Shown in pieces: positions 21,575-32,200 of a stretch of DNA of 64,000 nt. The stretch comes from Lonicera japonica. Lineage: Eukaryota > Streptophyta > Magnoliopsida > Dipsacales > Caprifoliaceae. Under the pieces are notes generated by a model. It worked only from the letters and a program-made list of their open reading frames with translations, searched no databases and was not told the origin of the DNA. Location: contig CM038464.1 in NCBI GenBank assembly GCA_021464415.1, forward strand, positions 58,951,328 to 59,015,327. Direction: 5' to 3'. How positions within the stretch are numbered: the first letter of the stretch is position 1; every line of letters begins with the position of its first letter. Made by a program: the position numbers and the translations under genes.

Positions 21575-24500
21575 ATGGCAACAATCCCAATAGCCTACCA
21601 GAACACATCAGCCTCAATCCCAGACTGGCTCAACAAGGGCGACAACGCATGGCAACTAATCTCCGCCACCCTCGTCGGCCTGCAGAGCATCCCTGGCCTT
21701 GTCATCCTCTACGGAAGCATAGTCAAGAAGAAATGGGCGGTAAACTCGGCCTTCATGGCTTTCTACGCCTTCGCGGCCGTGGTCCTTTGTTGGGTTGTGT
21801 GGGCCTACAAAATGTCCTTTGGAGACAAGCTCTTGCCCTTCTGGGGCAAGGCGGGGCCTGCACTAGGCCAAAAGTTCCTTATCAAATGGGCAGCTCTGCC
21901 TGAAACGACGCAATATTATAATAATGGGGAGGTAGAGACCGCGATGGTCCAACCTTTCTATCCGATGGCGTCAATGGTGTGGTTCCAGTGCGTTTTCGCG
22001 GCGATTACTCTGATTATTCTCGCGGGGTCGTTGTTGGGGAGGATGAACATAAAGGCGTGGATGTTGTTTGTGCCCTTGTGGCTGACTTTTAGTTATACCG
22101 TTGGGGCGTTTAGTTTGTGGGGTGGTGGGTTTTTGTTTCATTGGGGGGTTATGGATTATTCCGGAGGTTATGTTATTCATCTTTCTTCAGGGACTGCTGG
22201 TTTTACTGCTGCGTATTGGGTTAGTATTCTAACTTTTTGCAAAAATGCTCGTTTTGTTCGATAGTTTTACATGTCATTAAAAATTTTGTGGTAAAAGAAT
22301 AAGTAAATTAATAGTATGAAATACCAAATTTTTCTATAATTAAACTATTATGATTAGCTGATCTTGAGCCTTAATAAGTAAATTGACATTGATAATTAAA
22401 TTTTAATATATTCTTTTAAATGTTTGAGTTGTATACTTAATTTCTCTATTTTAGGTGGGGAAAGTAATCATTTTGGGCTTTGATTTTGTGGGTAACTATT
22501 TCTCTGCGGAGGTAATAATCCGTGAATATGACACATAATACTCTGTAACCAGTCGCAATATATATATATGCATAATGTGACTAACGTTGTATGTACATGA
22601 TATTTTCCTTAAATCAAATATTGTTTTGTAATACAACAAAACTCAATTTCTTGTCTACCTTCTTTTCGATTGAACTTTTAAATTCCTTTCGGATTTGTCC
22701 CAATGAAATTCTAGATAAATTTAGGTGTTGTTCCTTGCAGTAAAAGTATCCACCTCTGATATTTTGTTTTTGAGTCTTTCAAGGGGTGGGGTAGAGAATC
22801 TTTATTAGATTATTATAATAAAAGAAAGTGACTTATACTTTTATTTTAAAAAAATAATAATAAAAGTATTTTAGATGCTCTTCCTAAACTTATAAAACTG
22901 TAGAATTATTGAATTTGATTGAATTAAAAGAAAAGATAAAAACAAAAAACAAAAAGAAGAAAACACTTCTTATTTGATAATAAAATATATACTGTCATTT
23001 TGCTTGCTTGTTATAATGTCTTGGATTAGTTTGTGCATAAGTATCAAAAGTATCTTGTCAATAGATTATGTAAACATAAACTAGTTTGAACATAATTAAT
23101 AATTGCAAAAAAATAATTATTTATTATTGTGAGATTCGTATTGATTCTATCCAAAAAAAAATAAAAAATGAATTCTTCATTTGGCATGAAAAAAGTCAAA
23201 TGGGGTAGCTCAAGAGAAACTGCGGCCCTAGTCAATAATACTAAAACGGACCCTTATAATATCAATCAAAATTTAATTTTGTGTTGGTGCCATATGAAAT
23301 ACCAAAAAAAAATTAAAAAATATGTTTGAATAGTCCAATATTTTCATTTTTTTTTTAATATGGGGGTAGGAAAAGAGTCGCTAACTAGCTAAGTGAGGTT
23401 ACATTATAACATAATTTTTTTTGTAAGTATCCACAATCAAATCATTCCAAATTGAAATCCGTGACCTCTCACTAATTGATAGGACACAGTGGCCAACTTA
23501 ACTAGCTCAAGTTAATTTACAAAAACTACTCTTTATGTCATATAATAATATGTTTTACATGAGAGTTAAATTGACTTGGTAGCCAGAACTCACTCTGACT
23601 AACGGAAAATATCAAGTTCTAATCTTTTAGTCTCAAATTGATGTAAAAATAAAAAATAAAAAAATTCGCCTGCTGACCATATGGCAGGCTATATCTGAGG
23701 AAGTATATGTATAATGACTATTAAGTGTATATATATATTTGTTTCCCATTGGTTATGTTCATTCAAATTCCAAATTAATACAATATTAATATTGTTGATC
23801 GACCCTCATTGGCTTTGTCAATAATTATATATATAACATGCATTGTGTAGCTCAAAATGCCTGCCTGACTTTTATAGGAGGCCATATCTAAGGAAGTATT
23901 TATATACATATTCGTTTTCCATTGCTTTTTTCTAGAGGTGACAGTTAATTTTAAAAACAATGCGAAATCGAATCACAAAATTGACTTAAGATTAAATTTA
24001 TGTTCATAAAATTTTTAACACAATTTTATGTTTGAATTTCGAAATGAAATTGACACAAAATTAGATGTTATGTCATATCTCGTTATGTTTAAATGAAAGA
24101 AAAAAATATATATGTTTCCAATTGTGTTGAGACATGTTTATTAAGACGATAATTTTTTTAATCATTTTTGTCTGGTTGTATCATGTTTCCACGTGTTATT
24201 TTTGTATTAGCTAAAAACAATATTTGTATCATATTGATCATATTTGTGTCTTTGTATTTTTTGTCGTATGAAATTATGTCAAGCAAAAACACAGCAAAAA
24301 TAACATGAACGACCACCTTACTTTTATCTATTAAATTACTTATACTTTCAAATTCCCAATGAATACAATATTAAATATTGTTGATCCTCATTAGCCTTGT
24401 CAATATTTGACTTGATCACAATCAATCTACCTCATCTAAGGAAGTAATTACAATATCAAATAAATAAAATAAAGTAAGAATGATATTAATTAAATATCGG

Positions 24501-27005
24501 ACGGCTTTGATGGCAACAGGTGGGGCCTAGATCAACGGCTGACAGAGAAAGGTTCCCACCAAACAACGTAATACTGATGATGGCCGGGGCGGGTATACTG
24601 TGGATGGGGTGGGCCGGGTTCAATGGGGGTGACCCGTATGCAGCTAACATTGATTCTTCAATGGCAGTGCTGAATACTAACATATGTGCAGCCACAAGCT
24701 TGTTAGTGTGGACATGGCTAGATGTCATCTTTTTTGGGAAACCTTCTGTTATTGGTGCTGTTCAAGGCATGATTACTGGCCTTGTTTGCATCACTCCTGG
24801 GGCAGGTCACTCTCTCTCTCTACATTTAATTTTTCAAATTTATTTGTTTTACGGTTTTAAAAGAAATTTAAGGTTATGGTAAAAGGGCATTAGTCAGTGC
24901 GTAAAGTTTGCTTGAAATACTGACTAATACATAAGCCATTTGGTCTAATAACTTAGTGATGATGAGTGTACTAAATTAAATTACCAAGTTATTAGATTAA
25001 ATGACGTATTTGAAAGCGTATTCTTTAGTGTGTGAAGTTTGCTTGAAACACCGACTAATACACAAGCCATTTGGTCTAATAACTTAGTGATGATGAGTGT
25101 ACTAAATTAAATTACCAAGTTATTAGATTAAATGACGTATTTGAAAGCGTATTCTTTAGTGTGTGAAGTTTGCTTGAAACACCGACTAATACACAAGCCA
25201 TTTGGTCTAATAACTTAGTGATGATGAGTGTACTAAATTAAATTACCAAGTTATTAGATTAAATGACGTATTCGAAAGCGTATTATTTAGTGTGTGAAGT
25301 TTGCTTGAAACACTGACTAATACACAAGCCATTTGGTCTAATAACTTAGTGATGATGAGTGTACTAAATTAAATTACCAACTTATTAGATTAAATGACGT
25401 ATTTGAAAGCGTATTGGATAGTGTGTGAAGTTTGCTTAGATTAAATGAAGTGTCATAAATGTATTGGTTAGTGTGTGAAGTTTGCTTGAAACACTGACCA
25501 ATACACAAACCATTTGGTCGAATAACTTAGTAATGATGAGTGTACTAAATTAAATTACCAAATTATTAGATTAAATGCCGTACTTGAAAGCGTATTGGTT
25601 AGTTTGTGAAGTAAACACTGACCAATATGCATGCCATTTGGTCCAATAATTTAGTGATGATGATTGTATTAAATTAATTTAGCATGTTATTAGACTAAAT
25701 GACGTGTCGGAAAGGGTATTAGTTAGTATGTGAGGTTTGCTTGAAACACTGACTAATACACATTATTTGGTCTAATAAATTGGTCATTTAATTTGGTACA
25801 CCTATCATTTCTCGTCGGAAAATAAGAGTAAAAACATTTGATTTTTTTTTGAGAAGCTGAAAAATAAGCTGTGCGATGTGGTGAAATACTTTTCATGTCA
25901 TGCTTAATTTTTATGAATAGATGGATGTCCTCCATCCTAATTTATTTTTTGTGAATTTCTTTTCTTGCTCTATGCCTATAATTTATTTTCTCTATGAAGA
26001 AAAAGAAAAACTAAGAGAAAATCCCACCACTCATTCAACTTATTCGAAATTATCAATTATGTTTTCTGTTATCATTTTCAAATTTGTTATAAAATAGAGC
26101 ATTAGACACCGGTTTGACTTTCATCAACCATTTTAATGCCAGTTTGCCATTATGTATAGATAATTTGTACGTTTTGAGAATGTACAACTCACTATTGAAC
26201 ACTATATGCTTATTCGATTGATTGAACTGGTAAATTGGTAAAATATGTATTTCTAATTTTAATCTGTCAATGATTGAGGAAAATTGGTTTTTTGATAACT
26301 TGAGATTTGATAATGTACCAAATTTACCAGATTAAAGTTAGGGCTGCCCTGCATGTGTAATACAGAAGTTTGTATTATTTGGTTGTGCCAAACCATTTAT
26401 ATCCTACCACATCAATTTATTGACAAAAAAAATTCCTTTTTCTAAAGTGTATGTAACTAGAAGACTCTTTTCTAAATGTTATAGGTCTTGTGCAAGGATG
26501 GGCAGCCATAGTGATGGGAATTTTCTCTGGTAGTGTTCCATGGTTCACCATGATGATCATTCACAAGAGATGGACTTTATTGCAACAAGTAGACGACACG
26601 CTTGGCGTATTTCACACCCACGCAGTTGCTGGACTACTCGGAGGCATCCTTACTGGCATCTTCGCAGAGCCGACACTCTGCGCTCTCTTTTTACCTGTAG
26701 CAAAATCAAGGGGTGCAGTTTATGGCGGCTCTGGTGGGGTTCAGTTCCTCAAGCAGATTGTGGGCGGCCTTTTCATTATTGTGTGGAACTTTGTGGTCAC
26801 ATCAATCATTTGTGTTTTGATTGGTTTTGTGATTCCTTTGCGTATGTCGGAGGAACAGTTGAAGATTGGAGACGATTCAGTGCATGGGGAAGAGGCTTAT
26901 GCATTGTGGGGTGATGGGGAGGTGTACGATGCGACCAAGCATGGTATGTACTCGGATGACACGATTCACCAAAGGGCTTCGAGTGGTGCTACTCAAGTGG
27001 TGTGA
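21575..27005 (+). CDS. AMT: Ammonium transporter, AMT2/AMT3 clade
   Basis: This gene encodes a plasma-membrane ammonium transporter of the Amt/Mep/Rh family (AMT2/AMT3/MEP-type clade). Coding exons are 21575-22219, 24520-24805 and 26485-27005, with GT-AG introns of phase 0 and phase 1, and the joined length of 483 aa is normal. The start sits in a good context (agccATGGC). Both pore histidines are present: H202 in [13 protein letters not shown] and H356 in VFHTHAVAG. Other family blocks are [61 protein letters not shown] and the C-terminal regulatory tail [20 protein letters not shown]. About 11 membrane segments are expected from the family. The loop around residues 98-128 ([16 protein letters not shown]) is typical of AMT3-like members, not AMT1. 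No frameshift or missing key residue was seen. A Mutator-like element borders the promoter and intron 2 holds a repeat array. The exact subgroup number needs a tree. Confidence 0.95.
22220..24519 (+). other. Ammonium transporter intron 1
   Basis: A 2.3-kb AT-rich intron (donor GTTAGT, acceptor GGCAACAG). A segment around 23745-23820 (ccaaattaatacaatatt, then attgttgatc) recurs in similar form at about 24345-24410, and a short aggaagtat block recurs at 23697, 23892 and 24437. The 23395-23515 part looks like a - strand SINE. Nothing coding was seen. Confidence 0.7.
23395..23515 (-). mobile_element. Possible tRNA-derived SINE
   Basis: On the - strand a ttagtgagaggtcacggatttc stretch resembles the spacer and B-box area of tRNA-derived plant SINEs, preceded by an A-box-like gttaagttggccactgtg. 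The ends and target duplications could not be fixed, so the call is weak. Confidence 0.3.
24880..25795. repeat. 131-bp minisatellite in ammonium transporter intron 2
   Basis: The block aagtttgcttgaaac(a/t)c recurs at 24904, 25035, 25166, 25297 and 25428, giving a constant 131-bp period. Three more diverged or truncated copies follow at about 25478, 25608 and 25730. Each unit contains tttggtctaataactt and, about 40 bp later, an inverted-like aagttattagattaaat, so each can fold on itself. The first copies are nearly identical while the right-hand copies have indels. The array is wholly intronic. Confidence 0.93.
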
Positions 27006-29010
27006 TCGAGGAGAGGAATAACTAATAGATGCTTTAGGTCTGTGAACAATGAAATTTGTTGCTAGTTTGCAACTTGTAGTTAGTTATTTTGAATTTCTTG
27101 AATTCTGATGTAAATGTGATAAACTGTAAATGTGAAATTCATATTGCTGCTCATTTTACTTAATTTAGTGGAAATGTTCTCTTTATGTTATGCATCTTTG
27201 ACAGTTCTTTTATTTGTTTATTAAAGTAAGGGTGTTAATTGATTAAATATCTTTGTTCAAGAAATAGTATTGATGGTTAATCACTTCTTGAAAATTCTGT
27301 GATATGGGACTATGCGAGGATAACCTAAGTTTATTATGGATTTGATTAACCACTGAGCACACAAGTACACGAATTAAAGCAGTAATTGAAGAATTGCACA
27401 AGCATACGAATTAAAGCAGTAATTGAAGAATCGCGCAACACAAGAAAGCAACTAGGTGTAGATCTTTTATTCTATTAATTCTCGGCACCAACTGACACGG
27501 TCTCTAACAATACTCAAATGACTTGAAACAGTGCTCGATCATCAAACTCCTTCAATACCCACAATCCCAATTCTCAGGATCTGATCCGCAAGTGTCACAT
27601 GCACATCATGCCTCCTTCACCATCCTTAGCGAATTGGAAGGTTTCGCGATAGAATTGAATGCTTAATTGTGTTTGAACATTTGAATTGCTTCTAGTGCCA
27701 GATCAACATGTATTTATATGCTTGTACATTATGCTGCAATAACAATTGCCTTTGATAAATAACACGTGCGGAATGCCCAATTGCAAGAACAGTTAGCTGC
27801 ATCATATCCTAATTTCTGGTTATTAAACAGCAAGCTCTAGAATCCAATCATTTCAAAAAAAAACTCTACGCATATAACTTAAAAATATTTAAATTAAAGA
27901 TAATATTGTTAATACGTATACAAGGAAATTGAGGGGCCCAATTCCACAGTGGGCGTCCCCCGTGGGCCCAACGTAACCTTGAGCAATCATGAGGCCAAAA
28001 TGATCTGGCAAGTGATGGCAAGACAAATGGAAATTGTGGTGGCAAAATATGTTTTTCTTTGGCAGTTAATTCTAGTTTTAATAATAAATTTTTTTTATTG
28101 AAATAGATCAGAAAGTAAAACCAATTTCAGACGGAATAATAAAATGCTTTTCGAACAAATTACTCAGTTTTTTATTTTTATTATTATTAATTTTTTTTTG
28201 TTGTAGAACAAAATGCTCTATTTGGTTACTAAAAAAATGCTATAAAATCACGTGTTTCAAATTATTCACTCAACAATAAATAGTAAATTTTGGTCTAGAT
28301 CGTGTTTGTATTTTTACTTTTAATGCTAAATAAAAGTATAGTTAATATTAAACAGAGAAAAAAAAACAAGCTGCATGTTTTCTTACTCTTTATTGATGAA
28401 TTGAATTAAAATTTAGCATTAAGTGTCGTGTTTGAGGAAAATAATATTATTATGTTTAAATGACAAAGGGATTTTGTGCTCTCCATTGCTCATTTCATCT
28501 AATTTTGTTTAATAAAATTTTAATTTGAAGTTTAAAATGATGAATTTTATCATAAAATTTAGTAAAAATAATTTTTATAATAAATATATTATTTTCATAA
28601 AATTTTATTAAAAAAATTTAAACAGTAAATAGATGGAATAAAATTTTGATATATATATTTATTTTCAACCATTAAATTTTTAAATAATTATTTCACTCAC
28701 TTTTAATTTTCTTTTTTTTAAATTTTATAAAATTAGTTCGTCATTATAAATCACCTCCATCAAAATTTATTCTTTTCCCATTGAGAACCTTGGACAAAAT
28801 TGGACCAGAGATTTAATGGAGGGAGTCCAGTCGGAGAAAGGGGGGAGTGGCGCCAAAAATGGGGGAGAGAGGAGTCTATTTTACTTGTTTTTAGGAAGAT
28901 GATGATTTTCATTGCAACAAATACAACCTGTGGTTCTCGATCAAAACGGCTAAATCCAAATTGAAAAGTCAAAGGAGATTATTTCTCCTCTCGCCATAAC
29001 AATTTCTGCT
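27006..29010. other. Ammonium transporter 3' region and intergenic DNA
   Basis: 27006 to about 27230 is probably the 3' untranslated region. Beyond it, about 27300-27860 has an LTR-like look, including a - strand TATA (gcatataaatac, complement near 27715), but no ends were found. 28000-28740 is very AT-rich. 28740-29010 is likely the promoter and leader of the next gene. No gene was seen. Confidence 0.5.
27370..27443. repeat. 37-bp tandem duplication
   Basis: Two copies of a unit beginning cgaattaaagcagtaattga, starting at 27370 and 27407 and nearly identical. Confidence 0.85.
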
Positions 29011-29070
29011 ATGGAAGAAGAAACAGGCAAGCACAATATCAAACACTCTATGAATCCGTATTGGTTTTGA
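29011..29070 (+). CDS. Possible upstream ORF (19 aa) of the QWRF gene
   Basis: An ATG at 29011 opens a 19-codon frame ending at 29070, about 150 bp before the main start. If the transcript begins upstream of it, it could reduce translation of the main protein. No transcript start is visible, so this is only a possibility. Confidence 0.25.
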   Translation: MEEETGKHNIKHSMNPYWF

Positions 29071-29216
29071 ATTTAATGTTACCCTTTCTTTTGGTTCTGA
29101 AGTTGTGCCAAAATTTATTATATTCATAGCAGAGAAAATGAAATGATGATTTCGTGAGCAATGGTTTCAGTTTTTGAATTTTAGGGTTCATAAAATTATA
29201 TTAGTTATGTTGAATT

Positions 29217-32200
29217 ATGGGGAAGGAGATACCATCAATATCAATATCAAAGAAGAATTCAGCAGTGGAGACCTCAACAAGACCGCCATTAATTTCTGCC
29301 GACAAGAATAATGATAACAACAATGGGGCCACTCGGTCTCGAACAATTGACACGAGTTCTAGGGCTAGGGTTAGGTCAAATTCTCCATCTCCGATTTCTC
29401 GTCCAAGGCGATCCCTTTCTCCTTCACCAACCACAAGTAGAGCTATATCAGCCGAAAGGAAGCGACCATCTTCACCGTCACCGGCGTCGCCGAAGTCAAC
29501 TCCACTCAGGGAGACGCCCAGAAAATTTCCTGGCACTGGAGCTCTATACCCCGCGGCTAAGGATACATCTGTTGATACAATATCGGCGCCCATAAAGGTC
29601 ACCGGTGCCGGAGCTGCAGCACCAGCGCCAGCGATGACAACTCCAGTTCGAGATACATGTGTAGATGCCAAAGGGGGGCCTGGAAAGATAACCGGAGCTA
29701 GGTTGCCTGATGCTGTGTGGCCTTCAACAGTAAGGAGTCTTAATGTTTCTTTTCAGTCCGATAAATCATCTCTTCCAAATAAGAAACATGTTGTTCGGCT
29801 TTTGAATGTTTCTCAAATGCTGGTTGAGAAAACAATGCCGGTTTCTGGAAATCCTACACCTGAGAGTATGAGGGCCGGTGATCAATTGGAGAATTCTAAA
29901 TTGGTTGATGGGTTACATGCTAGGGTATTGGATCAAATGCGATGGCCGAGTAGTACAACTGCAAAGGTTTCTTCGAATTCTTTAACGAAAAGTATGGACA
30001 ATGCCATTGATAAGGCAGACAAAGCTTCGAATGCATTACATATAGGAATGGGGGTATCCTCTTTGAAGAGAATGTCCTTTCCTGATATTGGGAGTAAAGT
30101 TTTAACAAACCCCGAAAGGGATTCGGTGAGTTTAGGATCATTTGATGGAAATGAAGGCGAGGAGTCGGAACAGCGTTCAGTAGATAATATTTCATTGGAG
30201 ATATCAAATATTGGTTATTCGAGCTTGTCTACTGATTCACCTGATAAGATTTCTTTTTCACCATCCTCAGTTTCTAGTGAGAGTCCATCTCAGTTGGTAG
30301 CCTCAAATCCGGCTTCCAGAGGGTTTAGTCCATTTCAAACAAGGGCCTTAGATCCTGCTTTTTCTAGAGGGGTGACAAAGAGGGTTGTTATTGATCAATT
30401 GAAGAATTCTAAACCAATTGAGGGGTTGCATCCTCGGCTATTGGATCAATGTCGATGGCCAAGCAGTACAGTTTTGAAGGTTTCGTCAAATGCCTTAACT
30501 AAAAGCGCAGACGCCATTAATGAGACAGCTAGGGCTTCAAGGAGAATGTCATTTCCTGATTTTGGGAGTATACATTTAAGAAAACCCAAAAGTGATTCTG
30601 TGACTCTAGGATCATTTAATGGAAGTGAAGGACAAGAGTTTGATGGCTCTTCAATTGATTATGATTCAATGCGAATACCGAGTATTGGTGCTTCAACTTC
30701 GTGTCCCACTTCACCTAATAAGACATCTTCACCATCCTCTATTTCCAGTGTTAGTCCGTCTCGAGCACGGGCCTCACATCTTGATCAATTTGAGAATTTT
30801 AAACAGGTTGAAGGGCTACATGCTCAGGGATCGGATCAGCATCGATGGCCAGGCAGCACGGAGGCAAATGTTTCTACTACTACTTCGCCTCACAGCATGG
30901 ATGGCATTGAAAAGACAACTAGAGTTTCAAATGAATTACATTTAGGAATGGGGGTATGTTCTCAGAGGAGAATGTCTTTTCCTGATTTTAGGAGTAAACC
31001 ATTAGAAAAATCCAAGGATGATTCAACAAGTGTAGCATCATTTGATGCCAGTGAAATAGAAGACTTTGTTGGGTGTTCGGTTGATGATATTTCACTGCGA
31101 ACACCCAAAATTGGTTCCTCAAGTTCATGCTCTAATTCACCTGATAAGACATCTTTGTCACCATCCTCTGTTTATAGTCTCAGTCCATCTCGAACAAAGG
31201 CTTACAATGCCTCATTTAGAGGGGTTAACCCATCTCTAATAAAAACATCAATTGCTACTGCCTCTAGAGGGGTGAGAAAGAGTGGTGTCACTGATAAATT
31301 GGATAATTCTAAACCAACTGAGGGGTTACATTCTCGGCCATCAGAGACACGTAGATGGCCAAGCAGTACGGTTGTGAAGGTTTCATCCAGTTCATCAACC
31401 AAAAGCATGGATGGCATTGATAGTGCGGACAAAGCTTCAAACATATTACATGTGGGAATTGGGCTAAGGAGAATGTCCTTTCCTGATTTTGGGAGTAAAC
31501 CTGTAGAAAAAACTGCAAGTGATTCAGCAAGTCTAGTGTCATGTGATGGAAGTGAAAGAGAAGAGTTTGGGGTGTGTTCATTTGATGATAATTCTCTGCG
31601 AATACCAAAACTTGTTTCTTCGAGTTCATGTCCTGTTTCACCTGATAAGGCATCTCAATCTCCATCCTCCGTTTCTAGTGTCAGTCCATCTCGAAGTAGG
31701 TCTACACATAATCCTTCCATTAAAGAGATTGGTCCATCTCAAACAAGTGCCTCGAATTCTGCTTCCCTTAGGGGTATTAGTCCATCTCGAACGAGGGCCT
31801 CAAATCGTGCTTCCGGTAGAGGAGTCAGCCCAACTCCTACAAGGGCCTCAAATGTTGCTTCTGCTAGGAGGGGGGTCAGTCCAACTCCAGTGAGGGCCTT
31901 GAGTGCATCTTCGACTAGAGGGCTTAGTCCAACTCCAACAAGGGTCACGAATGTTGCTTCCACTAGAGGGATCAGTCCAACTCCAACAAGGGCCATGAGA
32001 GGGGTCAGTCCAACTCCAACAAGGGTCTCAAATGCTTCTTCCACTAGAGGGGTTAGTCCAACTCCAACAAGGGCCACTAGAGGGATCAGTCCAACTCCAA
32101 CAAGGGCCATTAGAGGGATCAGTCCAACTCCAACAAGGGCCATTAGAGGGATCAGTCCAACTCCAACAAGGGCCACTAGAGGGATCAGTCCAACTCCAAC

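Noticed and set aside
24880..25795. CRISPR-like array
   Set aside because: The repeats are 131 bp with no unique spacers, lie in an intron of a plant gene and have no cas genes. It is a minisatellite.
29201..29671. 156-codon - strand frame at the QWRF start
   Set aside because: It is antisense to the Ser/Pro/Arg-rich N-terminus of the QWRF gene. Its composition explains the lack of stops.
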